Shown: positions 51,164 through 59,700, counted from the stretch's first letter. The stretch is 62,266 bases of DNA from Jeotgalibacillus sp. R-1-5s-1 (GCF_004405105.1 NZ_SORW01000044.1:177513-239778); one strand, 5' to 3'. Made by a program: numbers and translations. The notes: a model not told the origin generated them from the letters alone.

Positions 51164-51646
51164 ATGTCATCCGTTTTGATTCGACAGCTGAAGGCATCTG
51201 ATTTTGAACGTGTTTCACCAGTAATAAATGAGTGGTGGAGTGGTCGCCGGATGGCGGACATGCTGCCGAGGTTGTTTTTCGTTCATTTTAACGAGACAAG
51301 CTTTATTGCAGAGGATAGGGGGGAAGTAATCGGTTTTCTTTGCGGATTTTTCTCTCAAAGCCATTCACGGGAAGCGTATATCCACTTTGTTGGTGTCCAC
51401 CCGGATTATCGCCGGCACCAGGTAGGGCGTCTTTTATATGAGACCTTCTTTGAGACGGCTCAAAAGAAAAACCGCACCCTCATCAAAGCGGTTACTTCAC
51501 CTGTAAATGAGCGGTCCATTGCGTTTCATCGGAAAATGGGATTTTCCATTCAGGAAGGTCCTGATCAGGCAGGAGAGATTTCGGTGTTCCCGGACTACGA
51601 TGGTAATGGGCAGGACCGCGTTCTTTTTGTAAATCAGCTAAACTAA
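51164..51646 (+). CDS. GNAT family N-acetyltransferase
   Basis: A 160-residue GNAT. Acetyl-CoA loop H-P-D-Y-R-R-H-Q-V-G-R-L-L (about 79-91) and C-terminal signature N-E-R-S-I-A-F-H-R-K-M-G-F. AAAAAGGAG stands 10 bases before the ATG at 51164; an in-frame ATG at 51137 has no such site. Divergent from the M14-like gene with under 100 bases between starts. Confidence 0.87.
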   Translation: MSSVLIRQLKASDFERVSPVINEWWSGRRMADMLPRLFFVHFNETSFIAEDRGEVIGFLCGFFSQSHSREAYIHFVGVHPDYRRHQVGRLLYETFFETAQKKNRTLIKAVTSPVNERSIAFHRKMGFSIQEGPDQAGEISVFPDYDGNGQDRVLFVNQLN

Positions 51647-51647
51647 A

Positions 51648-51677
51648 AAAATCCCCTCATGTTCTATAGGGGATTTT
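51648..51677. terminator. Bidirectional terminator
   Basis: AAAATCCCC(T) pairs with AGGGGATTTT around a roughly 10-base loop, between convergent genes. Confidence 0.8.
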
Positions 51678-51680
51678 CCT

Positions 51681-51872
51681 TTATTCATCAGCCTGAAGTT
51701 TCTGTTTCTGGACGATTCCAAACAAGCCAACTGCCGCTGTCATGTTCAAACCAACAGCTAAAATCAACATGACCGTTTTGATGATTCCCGGAAGGTCCAA
51801 TAGGTTAGAAAATACAAGACATAATGAGCCTACAGTAAGTAACGAGAAAAAAGCAGCAATTTTTATATTCAT
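51681..51872 (-). CDS. Small two-span membrane protein
   Basis: A 63-residue protein with two hydrophobic spans (about 4-24 and 30-52). GGGGGAC lies 5-6 bases before the ATG. No family recognised. One of three small membrane protein genes in a row on this strand (51681, 51941, 52267). Confidence 0.65.
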   Translation of the reverse strand: MNIKIAAFFSLLTVGSLCLVFSNLLDLPGIIKTVMLILAVGLNMTAAVGLFGIVQKQKLQADE

Positions 51873-51940
51873 GTCAGTCCCCCAATTCTTTTTTATTCGA
51901 TACGAATAAAGGGATCTCTAAGATTCATTTATTCCATTGT

Positions 51941-52135
51941 CTACATAAATAAAACAAACGCCAAAGCAGAACCGATGAGAATATAGATGCTAAGCAAGGT
52001 AATGGTCAGCTGTTTGGCAAAAAGTAAGTTTGGATTTTGATTAGAAAAAGAAAATCCGGTTTGTTTAAACAGTTGATAGATAGCCATGCCACCAATAACG
52101 ACAGCAAAAATGATCATGATATACATCAGTTCCAT
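51941..52135 (-). CDS. Small two-span membrane protein
   Basis: A 64-residue protein with hydrophobic spans at about 3-22 and 42-63 separated by a polar N-rich loop (S-F-S-N-Q-N-P-N). GAGGTGGG precedes the ATG. No family recognised. Confidence 0.65.
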   Translation of the reverse strand: MELMYIMIIFAVVIGGMAIYQLFKQTGFSFSNQNPNLLFAKQLTITLLSIYILIGSALAFVLFM

Positions 52136-52266
52136 ACGCCCACCTCACTTCTTATATTTACCATTTTAACCTTCTCTAGAATTAAATTCCAGTACTTTTT
52201 AAATAATTTTTATGTTTTTTGGTAAATAGATGAAATGAAATTAGGCGTTGGAAGATACGTTACTAA

Positions 52267-52419
52267 TTATGTTTCTTTTTTTCCCGGCCTCGTAATACTC
52301 AAAACAATCGCACCAGCGAAAAACAAAAATGCAGGTGGCATTGTATATAAGTTGCTGATGGGCGTGAAGAGACCTGCCCAAAAAAGTGCCGCGCCTAGAA
52401 TCAGGAATAAAATGGTCAT
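52267..52419 (-). CDS. 50-residue two-span membrane protein
   Basis: A short gene: ATG at 52419, TAA at 52267-52269, 50 residues with two hydrophobic segments (about 2-18 and 28-44) and a basic end (R-P-G-K-K-E-T). A strong AGGAGGAA site lies 5-6 bases upstream, which with the membrane-protein composition argues for a real gene. Family unknown. Confidence 0.65.
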   Translation of the reverse strand: MTILFLILGAALFWAGLFTPISNLYTMPPAFLFFAGAIVLSITRPGKKET

Positions 52420-52491
52420 CGGGTTCCTCCTGTATGGAATCATTTGTTAAACTAAGTGTACCAAATGTCAAGAAAGAAAAGAGGTTTATGA

Positions 52492-53139
52492 ATGGAATCA
52501 GAAAAATTAACGGTATTTAATGAGCAACATGAAAAAATCGGAGAGGCAACGAGACGTGAGGTTCATGAGAAGGGATACTGGCACGAAGCTTTTCACTGCT
52601 GGATCATTGCTTTTGAGAAAGATGTTCCATATGTTTACCTCCAGCTGCGCAGTGCGGTTAAAAAAGATTACCCGGGACTGCTCGATATCGCGGCAGCTGG
52701 ACATATGCTTGCGGGTGAGACAGTGGAGGAGGGTGTCCGCGAGGTAGAGGAAGAGATCGGATTGAGGGTGAAACTGTCTGACTTGAAATCGATCGGCGTC
52801 ATTCCGTATGCTGTGAAAAATGGTGCGCTGATTGACCGCGAGCTGGCACATACATACGTTTACATATCTACTACACCAATCCGAGCTTTCGTTCTGCAGC
52901 CCGAAGAAGTAGCAGGAATGGTGAAAATCCCATTTGATGCATTCGCGGAGCTTTGGAGCGGAAAGCGTGATCAGGTGCTCATTGAGGGATTTGAGATTGA
53001 TGAACATGGTGAGCAAGCTGAACTGAAAAAACCTGCAGAAAGGGAAAACTTTGTTCCTCACCCTGCATTTTATTATGATGAGGTCATCAAAGGGCTTCAA
53101 AAAGAAATTGAGGTGGCGAAACGTGCTGGGATTGCCTAA
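52492..53139 (+). CDS. Nudix hydrolase (IPP isomerase-like, YfcD type)
   Basis: A 215-residue protein with an N-terminal strand (F-N-E-Q-H-E-K-I-G-E-A-T-R-R-E-V-H), W-H-E-A-F-H motif and a Nudix box at about 70-92 (G-H-M-L-A-G-E-T-V-E-E-G-V-R-E-V-E-E-E-I-G) in which the opening Gly-Gly is A-G-H. This matches the isopentenyl-diphosphate isomerase-like Nudix group. Its end overlaps the GrpB gene by 17 bases. Confidence 0.87.
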   Translation: MESEKLTVFNEQHEKIGEATRREVHEKGYWHEAFHCWIIAFEKDVPYVYLQLRSAVKKDYPGLLDIAAAGHMLAGETVEEGVREVEEEIGLRVKLSDLKSIGVIPYAVKNGALIDRELAHTYVYISTTPIRAFVLQPEEVAGMVKIPFDAFAELWSGKRDQVLIEGFEIDEHGEQAELKKPAERENFVPHPAFYYDEVIKGLQKEIEVAKRAGIA

Positions 53140-53629
53140 AGGGGAAGTTTTTCTCGTGCCATGGACAGAAGGTTGGCAGCGTGAATTTGAATCTGAAAAG
53201 AAGCGTATTGAAGAGCTGGCGGGTGCGTTTATTCTGGAGGTGCATCATATTGGAAGCACGTCCGTTCCCGGGCTCAGCGCAAAACCGATCCTTGATATGG
53301 CGGTCGAGGTAGAATCATTTAAGCTTGGAGAAGCCTGCATTGCGCCTCTGGAGAAGCTTGATTACGACTATAAAGGGACAGCGATTTTACCTGATCGTCA
53401 TTATTTTAGTAAAGGAGAGCCGAGAACGCATCAGATCCACGTTTACGAAACAGGAAGTCCGTATTTGGAAGAACAGTTGAAGCTTCGGGATATTTTGAGG
53501 AATGATGAGCAGGTCATGAGAGAATACGAGTCATTGAAGCGCGAGCTGGCAGACGCTCATCAAAATGACAAACATCTTTATGCGGAGCGGAAGACGGCGT
53601 TTATAAAAAGAATATTACTTAATGAGTAA
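53123..53629 (+). CDS. GrpB family protein (UPF0157)
   Basis: A 168-residue protein of the GrpB nucleotidyltransferase-like fold: W-x-x-x-F-E-S-E-K-K-R-I near 18-29, H-H-I-G-S-T-S-V-P-G-L-S-A-K-P-I-L-D-M (about 42-60) and R-T-H-Q-I-H-V near 105. The G-S-T-S-V and D residues are the core active-site-like motif. GTG at 53123 follows GAGGTGG and overlaps the Nudix gene. Biochemical role unknown. Confidence 0.87.
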   Translation: MLGLPKGEVFLVPWTEGWQREFESEKKRIEELAGAFILEVHHIGSTSVPGLSAKPILDMAVEVESFKLGEACIAPLEKLDYDYKGTAILPDRHYFSKGEPRTHQIHVYETGSPYLEEQLKLRDILRNDEQVMREYESLKRELADAHQNDKHLYAERKTAFIKRILLNE

Positions 53630-53657
53630 AGCGGGATTTTCTCATCCTGCTTTTTTT
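53628..53657 (+). terminator. Terminator after the GrpB gene
   Basis: AAAGCGGGAT pairs with ATCCTGCTTT (one mismatch) around TTTCTC, followed by a run of Ts. Confidence 0.85.
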
Positions 53658-53666
53658 ATTGCTTAA

Positions 53667-53717
53667 TATATCATTAAACGATATAATACATTTAATGATA
53701 TATCATTAAACGATATA
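53667..53717 (+). promoter_or_regulatory. PadR-gene promoter with two operator copies
   Basis: A 19 bp near-palindrome, TATATC-ATTAAAC-GATATA, occurs at 53667-53685 and again at 53699-53717, with a half-site in reverse between them. The -10 TATAAT (53682-53687) overlaps copy 1. The 32 bp step between the two is about three helical turns. Autorepression by the PadR protein downstream is likely. Confidence 0.7.
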
Positions 53718-53734
53718 GTAGAGGAGGTTCCTGC

Positions 53735-54070
53735 TTGGCTAGAAACGATGTACTTCAGACTGGTGAACTGACTGACACGTATTATTATATTTTGCTGGCT
53801 CTTGTAGAGGCGAGACATGGCTATTTAATTATGAAGACGATCGAGGAATTGACGAAAGGGAGCTTTACCGTGGGTCCGGCATCTATGTACACCTCGATAA
53901 AAAAGCTTTTATCAGCAGGCATGATTGAGCAGCTTGAGGAAGAAAAGGATAAAAAGACTTACATCATTACAGAACAGGGCATATCGCTTCTGAAAAATGA
54001 TATTAAAAGAAGAGAAGAAATGATTCAGCAGGCCAAAACGATATTCAGTCAGAAAGGAGAGGATTTTTGA
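53735..54070 (+). CDS. PadR family transcriptional regulator
   Basis: A 111-residue winged-helix protein with a TTG start 7-8 bases after GAGGAGG. The PadR fold is visible as Y-Y-I-L-L-A-L-V-E-x-R-H-G-Y (14-31), S-M-Y-T-S-I-K-K-L (recognition helix) and the wing D-K-K-T-Y-I-I-T-E-Q-G. It overlaps the DUF2812 gene by one base (TGATG), a pairing common in Firmicutes. Ligand unknown. Confidence 0.93.
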   Translation: MARNDVLQTGELTDTYYYILLALVEARHGYLIMKTIEELTKGSFTVGPASMYTSIKKLLSAGMIEQLEEEKDKKTYIITEQGISLLKNDIKRREEMIQQAKTIFSQKGEDF

Positions 54071-54612
54071 TGAAAAGAAGGTATATCATGAGTGGCGGAC
54101 TGGCGTTTAGTGAAGAAAAGGATATGATGAAACTATCGAGACTTTCAAAAAAAGGATGGGTGTTTGACCGTTTTGCTTTTATGGGATATATCCTCAAAAA
54201 AGGTGAGCCTCAAGAGCTTCAGTTTGCGATTGATTACAGAAGCAATCCGGATGAAGAGTATTTTGAGCTCTTTAAGGAAGCGGGTTGGACACATGTAGGA
54301 TCTCAGGCGAATTATATTCATCTTTTTACATCACAGCCGGGTGTTACGCCGATCTACACAGATCGTCCTTCAACACTTGAGAAGTACTCCAATGAAAAGA
54401 ACTTCGTTAAAAAAGGAGCAATCTGGTCTCTGGCAGTTACACTGTGCATCGCACTGCTGCTTTATTTAGTGAATACCTTAACGTTTCCTGATGCTGTTGA
54501 AGCTGTTTTATCAGTCAGCCTGTCTGTTTTGTTGGGCCTCTCACTCATCAGCCTGATTTTTACGGGTCTTCCGTACCTGGGCTACGTTTACAAAATATAT
54601 AAACTCAGATAA
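54070..54612 (+). CDS. DUF2812 membrane protein, PadR partner
   Basis: A 180-residue protein: an N-terminal cytosolic DUF2812 domain with G-W-x-F-D-R-F-A-F-M-G-Y and D-Y-R-S-N-P-D-E-E-Y-F-E-L-F-K-E-A-G-W, and two C-terminal membrane spans (about 115-137 and 144-170). DUF2812 genes usually follow padR and are co-regulated; function unknown, possibly sensing envelope state. Coupled start by TGATG overlap. Confidence 0.87.
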   Translation: MKRRYIMSGGLAFSEEKDMMKLSRLSKKGWVFDRFAFMGYILKKGEPQELQFAIDYRSNPDEEYFELFKEAGWTHVGSQANYIHLFTSQPGVTPIYTDRPSTLEKYSNEKNFVKKGAIWSLAVTLCIALLLYLVNTLTFPDAVEAVLSVSLSVLLGLSLISLIFTGLPYLGYVYKIYKLR

Positions 54613-54833
54613 AGTCTTTGACTCACTTAAATCAAGAACCTTTCGCAGAGCGGGAGAAAGGGCTAGTTATAACAACTGTACACCTTAGAGCGTAAAACAA
54701 ACGTTTGATTGACAGCCCGTTTCAAATTTGCTCATCGTTCTGACCCGGTATACATTTAAAGAAAACACACTTACCCATATCTTTTTGCAGAGCCTGTTCG
54801 TTTCAGGGGTGAGAGTACGAAGGAGGGAAGGTT

Positions 54834-55481
54834 ATGCGCGCAAACCTGACATTAGTGAAAGGCCAGCAGGAGGAGGTTGGGGAGCTGATCTCCAGGCTTG
54901 AACGTTACTGCCAGTTTCTGACCCGTAATAAATGGGATCGTGAAGAAGTTGCTCAGGAGGCACTGGCAAAGGCACTGAACGCATATAAGATCGAGGACTG
55001 GAATGCGGCTCTTTTGAAAAAGATTGCTTATCATGTGTGGGTGGACCGCGTCCGGAAAATGGAGCGGGAGGCTCAGGTGATTCATGAACCGATCCACCAG
55101 CCTGTGTCAGAAGAATCTGAGGATCTGATGGGCGTTCTGGCGAAAAATCTGACGCCTAAACAATTAGTAACCTTCGTTTTAAAAGAAGGATTTCAATACA
55201 AAATTTCTGAAATTGCTGAGCTGATGGGTATGACGGAAGCGGGTGTTAAGGCACTCCTGAATCGTGCGCGCGCCAGAGTGAAGGGACTGTCTGAATCAGA
55301 TATCGAAAGTTTTTGGGAGGAAGAGCTGCGGGAAGAACTGTTCCCGGTTTTAGTGGACGCTGTTTCCATGCAGGATCCCGAAAAACTTTTGGCGATGCTC
55401 CCGGCCATTTTCACCCCGACAGCCAGCCTGAAAAAGGTGGTCAGCTTCCCTTCTTCAACCGTTCTCTCACTTGCAGCATAA
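54834..55481 (+). CDS. ECF-like RNA polymerase sigma factor with C-terminal extension
   Basis: A 215-residue sigma factor. Region 2 lies around 20-85, with D-R-E-E-V-A-Q-E-A-L-A-K-A-L and W-V-D-R-V-R-K. Region 4 (about 105-150) has the helix-turn-helix Y-K-I-S-E-I-A-E-L-M-G-M-T-E-A-G-V-K-A-L-L-N-R-A-R. A tail of about 60 residues follows. No anti-sigma gene is adjacent. A clpP paralog starts 22 bases later, so the two are probably one operon. AAGGAGGGAAGG precedes the ATG. Confidence 0.87.
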   Translation: MRANLTLVKGQQEEVGELISRLERYCQFLTRNKWDREEVAQEALAKALNAYKIEDWNAALLKKIAYHVWVDRVRKMEREAQVIHEPIHQPVSEESEDLMGVLAKNLTPKQLVTFVLKEGFQYKISEIAELMGMTEAGVKALLNRARARVKGLSESDIESFWEEELREELFPVLVDAVSMQDPEKLLAMLPAIFTPTASLKKVVSFPSSTVLSLAA

Positions 55482-55502
55482 TGCGTGAAGGAGGAAACGA
55501 AC

Positions 55503-56084
55503 ATGGCGACTATTCCTTATGTAATAGAGCAATCGAGTAAAGGTGAGCGCTCCTATGATATTTATTCCCGTCTGTTAAAGGACCGGATCATCATGGTGAG
55601 TGAGGAAATCAATGATCAGATGGCCAACAGCATCGTCGCTCAGCTGTTGTTTCTTGCAGCAGATAACCCGGAAAAGGAGATTTCTTTGTACATCAACAGT
55701 CCTGGCGGCTCAACATCTGCCGGCTTTGCGATTTATGATACGATGCAATACATTCAGCCGGACGTCCGCACCATCTGCACCGGTATGGCAGCATCCTTTG
55801 GCGCCATGCTTCTGATCGGCGGAACAAAAGGTAAGCGTATGGCACTTCCAAACAGCGAAATCATGATTCATCAGCCGCTTGGTGGAGCCCGGGGACAGGC
55901 AACAGACCTCGAAATCTCCGCTAAACGAATTCTGAAGCTGCGTAAGCATATCAATCAAATCATCTCAGACCGCACCGGCCAGCCTGTTGAAAAGGTTGCG
56001 GCTGACACTGATCGGGATTATTTTATGACAGCAGAAGAAGCGATGGAATATGGGATTGTGGATGAGATTATCTCGAAGAAATGA
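55503..56084 (+). CDS. clpP: ClpP paralog, ATP-dependent Clp protease proteolytic subunit
   Basis: A 193-residue serine peptidase with the triad S98 (G-M-A-A-S-F-G-A), H123 (M-I-H-Q-P-L-G-G) and D172 (R-D-Y-F-M). It forms a 14-mer chamber served by ClpX or ClpC-type unfoldases. The divergent N-terminus ([13 protein letters not shown]) and its place behind a sigma factor suggest a second, specialised ClpP. ATG at 55503 has GAAGGAGG 8 bases upstream. Confidence 0.93.
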   Translation: MATIPYVIEQSSKGERSYDIYSRLLKDRIIMVSEEINDQMANSIVAQLLFLAADNPEKEISLYINSPGGSTSAGFAIYDTMQYIQPDVRTICTGMAASFGAMLLIGGTKGKRMALPNSEIMIHQPLGGARGQATDLEISAKRILKLRKHINQIISDRTGQPVEKVAADTDRDYFMTAEEAMEYGIVDEIISKK

Positions 56085-56090
56085 ATTGAT

Positions 56091-56126
56091 ACCGGGACTG
56101 CGGTGGTGAGCGGTTCCGGTTTTTTA
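56091..56126 (+). terminator. Terminator of the sigma-clpP operon
   Basis: ACCGGGAC pairs with GTTCCGGT (including a G-U pair) and is followed by TTTTTT. Confidence 0.75.
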
Positions 56127-56157
56127 TGTGAATTTGAGGGCCGGATGTGGCTGGTGC

Positions 56158-56352
56158 GGCGGAATTCCTTCTCTACTTTAAATGATTCAATCGTTTGAAA
56201 AAATAATTCCTTCTTTTGAAAAATAGATTCAGGCTTATGAACATTTAATTCCTTCATAAACGCTCAAGCCTCCATTTTTCCCTTCATTCCACTGTAACAA
56301 TCCCTTCATTGTTTCACAGGATTCCTTCACTACAAAAGCTGATTCCATCAAA
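56158..56352 (+). repeat. Phased 21-bp array, family C copy 4 (opposite orientation)
   Basis: ATTCCTTC-type words on the plus strand at 56164, 56185, 56206, 56227, 56248, then 56278, 56300, 56321 and 56342: steps 21, 21, 21, 21, 30, 22, 21, 21. Reverse of copies 1-3. A degenerate GGCCGCGATTCAC box half follows at 56367. Confidence 0.9.
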
Positions 56353-56562
56353 CCATAGTTGGCCGCGATTCACAGCCCTTTTGCTCCAGAAAAGTCCAAT
56401 ATGCGGATTTGCGCCGGCTAAATGCCTAAAAGCAAATTGAAAACCTGCTTATTTCTTTGTATACTCAAGCTAGTTTTCTCTGATATCAAGTCAAAATTTC
56501 AGTTATCATTATTATTTTTTGAATATTCGTATTATAATATATGTCAGGAAGGAGCAGCTGAG

Positions 56563-57354
56563 ATGACAAATCGTTGGATAAGCAAATTAAAGTCGCTTGG
56601 AGTATTACTGCGCCGCTTTGCAGTACTCTTTTTTGCGTTATTCCAGCCGGTTTCGGTGATTCTGATTGAACGCCGAAGTGGTGATTTGTTTTCAACGCAA
56701 GGGACAGATCCCTTTATTATCCCTGCCGGATATGCGTTTTCCATCTGGTCTGTCATCGTGCTTGGAACGATGATCTACGCTGTCTATCAGCTACTCCCCC
56801 GAACTTATAAGATGAGGGTCTTTGATGAAATTGCAGGCTCAGCGATACTGATATTCATGGGTTTTGCCTACTGGATCTGGCTCGCTTCGATGCAGGAGCT
56901 GTGGGGGACCGTTCTCGTATTTATCGGTATGGGTCTCCTGCTGAGAACAATTTATCTGAGGCTTTTAACAGAGACCTTTTCTAAATGGACGCAATACTTT
57001 GTGCGTGGAAGCTTTGCGCTTTATTACGGCTGGACAACTGTCGCAGTCTTTTCAAATCTCGCTTCTGCCCTTCATTATTATGGACTTCCTCAGGGAGGTG
57101 TCTCGGGATTATCGTGGCAGGCAGTCATCCTGGTGGCAGCCCTCTTTGTCTCGTATCAGCTGCTTGATGAGATTTATTTTTCACGTCCATATTTTGCCGC
57201 CATCATTTGGGCGTTTGCCTCAATTGTGGTCGGAACGATTCTTTCCGGCTTACAGGCATGGCCGCTTATCTTATTATCTATTGCAGGCACAATATTTCTC
57301 TTATTTAGAGGTATTCAAACAATACAGTACACTTACGAAGAACCCTCCCATTAA
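56563..57354 (+). CDS. TspO/MBR-like tryptophan-rich membrane protein
   Basis: A 263-residue protein with about eight hydrophobic segments. P-A-G-Y-A-F-S-I-W-S-V-I near 50-61 matches the first conserved motif of TspO/tryptophan-rich sensory proteins, and several Trp residues (A-Y-W-I-W-L, Y-Y-G-W-T-T) fit. It is longer than classic TspO (about 160). Ligand unknown, possibly porphyrin-like. AGGAAGGAG stands 10 bases before the ATG at 56563; TATAAT at 56533-56538 is a likely -10. Confidence 0.7.
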   Translation: MTNRWISKLKSLGVLLRRFAVLFFALFQPVSVILIERRSGDLFSTQGTDPFIIPAGYAFSIWSVIVLGTMIYAVYQLLPRTYKMRVFDEIAGSAILIFMGFAYWIWLASMQELWGTVLVFIGMGLLLRTIYLRLLTETFSKWTQYFVRGSFALYYGWTTVAVFSNLASALHYYGLPQGGVSGLSWQAVILVAALFVSYQLLDEIYFSRPYFAAIIWAFASIVVGTILSGLQAWPLILLSIAGTIFLLFRGIQTIQYTYEEPSH

Positions 57355-57373
57355 AAAAGTGGAAGGGTTTTTT
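57341..57373 (+). terminator. Terminator after the TspO-like gene
   Basis: AACCCTCCCA pairs with TGGAAGGGTT (one mismatch) around TTAAAAAAG and is followed by TTTTTT. The stem begins within the last codons. Confidence 0.8.
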
Positions 57374-57446
57374 AATGGATATAAAGGATTTCATTTCTTT
57401 TATCTGGAACTTAATAGGCAGAAGTCCGTCTAATGGAGTGATGAGA

Positions 57447-57995
57447 ATGAAGGACAAATGGCTCGTATTGCTTATCATCAGATTTCAATTATTGCTGACG
57501 GGCTGTTTTGAAGATGCAGGTTCTGAGGGCAAAGGAGAAACGATTCACACAACACTTCAGCAGGAAGGTTATCCTGGCGTTGAGCTCGGAGTTGTTTTAG
57601 AGGCTGAGTTGGTTGGTCAACTCAATTTACAGGAGCATCCTGATAATCAATATTACGTTCAGTCACGTCGTTTCGATCAGTGGTGGAATGAATCTGTGAT
57701 TGTGAGTGTGGATCGGGAATCAAAGGAGATTATTCAGATCACGATCATTGGAAAGGATGAGGAGCTTAAAACGGCGAAAGGTATTCATATTACTGACTCA
57801 AGAGATGCCGTGCTGGAGGCTTACGGAAATGAACCAAACAGGTCCTATGATCGGGAGCAGGGAATAGAGGTGCTCAGTTATGTAGATGAGCAGTTAGACA
57901 GGAAATTAGTATTTACAATCATTGAAGATCAAGTGGCCGCGATCAGTCATGAATACGCTGCTGAACGGCTGATTTGGTATCCAAATAAGAGGTGA
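57447..57995 (+). CDS. Lipoprotein of unknown function
   Basis: A 182-residue exported lipoprotein: hydrophobic N-terminus with lipobox L-L-T-G-C (Cys at 19) and an acidic linker (F-E-D-A-G-S-E-G-K-G-E). The mature part has alternating strands and helices; family not recognised. ATG at 57447 has GGAGTGATGAG about 8 bases before it. It is followed 4 bases later by a methyltransferase gene. Confidence 0.7.
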   Translation: MKDKWLVLLIIRFQLLLTGCFEDAGSEGKGETIHTTLQQEGYPGVELGVVLEAELVGQLNLQEHPDNQYYVQSRRFDQWWNESVIVSVDRESKEIIQITIIGKDEELKTAKGIHITDSRDAVLEAYGNEPNRSYDREQGIEVLSYVDEQLDRKLVFTIIEDQVAAISHEYAAERLIWYPNKR

Positions 57996-57999
57996 CAAT

Positions 58000-58788
58000 A
58001 TGAATGTTTTAGATAAAGACAATCTTCAACCCTATCACAATTCTGAAAAATACGATTACATACAGGAAAATTATAAGGCGGACCTTCCCCTCATTCTGGA
58101 TTATGCCCAAAGGATCAAGCCTGACCACATCATTGAACTTGCCTGTGGGACTGGAAGATTGACGATTCCTGTTGCAAGGGAAGGGTATGACATGACAGGT
58201 GTTGATTTGCATCAGGGCATGCTGGATCGTGCAAAGGAAAAGGCGGAAGCAGTGGGACTTCAGGTTGATTGGATTCAGCAGGATTGTACGAAGCTATCCT
58301 TGCAACGGAGCGCCTCGCTCATTTTTATGACAGGTAATTCATTTCAGCATTTTTTAACCAATGATATGCAGGATCAGCTGCTGCTGTCAGTTAAACAGCA
58401 TTTACATGCAGATGGATATTTTATTTTCAACACGCGAAATCCTCTGTTACATGACCTGGCAGACGTGGATGAATACACGGGTAGCTATACAGATTCATCC
58501 GGCAGGCGGGTTGTGGAAGAAAATCGGGAGGTATATGATCCGATTACTCAGGTTCAGGACTGTCTGCAAGTGCGCCGCACATTTGATGGGGAAACGGAAG
58601 TTGAAACAGAGGAAATCTCTATTCGTATCCGCTTTACGTTCCCATTGGAGCTTGAAAGAATGCTGAAGCAGCATGGCTATGACGTTGAGGAGGTTTATGG
58701 CGGCTGGGATCATGAGCCGCTTAGAAAAGAAAGCATCGAGCTGGTTGTGGTGGCGAGAAGGAAAAAGGCTGATGAAAGAGAAGCCTGA
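58000..58788 (+). CDS. SAM-dependent methyltransferase
   Basis: A 262-residue class I methyltransferase. Motif I I-I-E-L-A-C-G-T-G-R-L-T (about 44-55), acidic end of strand 2 in M-T-G-V-D-L-H, motif IV S-A-S-L-I-F-M-T-G-N-S-F-Q-H. Acceptor unknown. GAGGTGACA precedes the ATG. It overlaps the next gene by 17 bases. Confidence 0.88.
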   Translation: MNVLDKDNLQPYHNSEKYDYIQENYKADLPLILDYAQRIKPDHIIELACGTGRLTIPVAREGYDMTGVDLHQGMLDRAKEKAEAVGLQVDWIQQDCTKLSLQRSASLIFMTGNSFQHFLTNDMQDQLLLSVKQHLHADGYFIFNTRNPLLHDLADVDEYTGSYTDSSGRRVVEENREVYDPITQVQDCLQVRRTFDGETEVETEEISIRIRFTFPLELERMLKQHGYDVEEVYGGWDHEPLRKESIELVVVARRKKADEREA

Positions 58789-59170
58789 TTTTAAAGTGCT
58801 GATTAATCATCCTATCCATGAAAAAGAAGTGCCTGACTTGAGAGAATCAATGGGTTGGGATCGTCGCGATCAGGATTACCCTGTTCTTTTTCAGCGCTGT
58901 AACTTCTGGGTAAGTGTTCACCATCATGACGACTTAATTGGATTTGGATATGTTTCCGGAATGGGTTTGCAGCATGGTTATATGGAGGATATCATGGTAC
59001 ATCCTGATTATCGTCATCTTGGCATTGGTTCGCGAATCGTCAGCACGCTTTTGGAAGAATCCGAACGGTATGGTCTGGAAATTATCACGCTGACATTTGA
59101 CCCTGTACACGCACGTTTTTATGAGACGTGTGGGTTTAAGATTTCCTCGGGTGGTGTGTGGAGAAAATGA
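58772..59170 (+). CDS. GNAT family N-acetyltransferase
   Basis: A 132-residue short GNAT with acetyl-CoA loop H-P-D-Y-R-H-L-G-I-G-S-R-I (about 75-87) and end F-Y-E-T-C-G-F. ATG at 58772 follows GAAGGAAAAAGG within the methyltransferase gene. First of four clustered GNAT genes. Confidence 0.85.
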   Translation: MKEKPDFKVLINHPIHEKEVPDLRESMGWDRRDQDYPVLFQRCNFWVSVHHHDDLIGFGYVSGMGLQHGYMEDIMVHPDYRHLGIGSRIVSTLLEESERYGLEIITLTFDPVHARFYETCGFKISSGGVWRK

Positions 59171-59700
59171 TGATTAAAATGACAAAATTTCAAAACGAAC
59201 AACAGGATTTGCTTGCGTTTATGACAGATAGCGATTGGCCTTATCATGTAGAAGATCATGCATCTGAAAGCCGTTTGGCTAAAACGGTGGAGAGTGGATG
59301 GTATACAGATAGACGCGAAACGTTTTGGGTGATGGATCATGATGAAAAAATCGGACTGCTTGTCATCCATGATATAGATGATACGATTCCGGTTTTTGAT
59401 CTCCGTCTTGCAGAAAAAGCGCGTGGGAAGGGAACGGGGTCTGAAGTGCTTGAATGGCTGAAGACTTATTTGTTTGACCGGAAAGAACCGAAGATTCGGA
59501 TCGAGGCTTATACAAGGGTTGATAATATTGGCATGAGAAAGGCGTTTTCTAAAAGCGGATTCGTCAAGGAAGGCTATTTACGTGATGCATGGGAAGGCAA
59601 CCATGGAGAACTTCATGATGCCCTTTGTTATTCAGCGATTCGATCCGACTGGCAAAAAGGAACGCTCCGGCCGATAAAACTGAATGAAGAGCCTTTTTAA
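59170..59700 (+). CDS. GNAT acetyltransferase, RimJ/RimL-like
   Basis: A 176-residue GNAT. Acetyl-CoA loop A-E-K-A-R-G-K-G-T-G-S-E-V-L and C-terminal N-I-G-M-R-K-A-F-S-K-S-G-F. Its start at 59170 overlaps the previous stop (TGATG), with GGAG 6 bases before it; an ATG at 59167 is equally possible. Substrate unknown. Confidence 0.85.
   Translation: MIKMTKFQNEQQDLLAFMTDSDWPYHVEDHASESRLAKTVESGWYTDRRETFWVMDHDEKIGLLVIHDIDDTIPVFDLRLAEKARGKGTGSEVLEWLKTYLFDRKEPKIRIEAYTRVDNIGMRKAFSKSGFVKEGYLRDAWEGNHGELHDALCYSAIRSDWQKGTLRPIKLNEEPF

Noticed and set aside
51073-51261. A 63-residue N-terminal extension of the M14-like protein
   Set aside because: No ribosome site, covers the divergent promoter region, and TAGGAGAGG marks the start at 51072.
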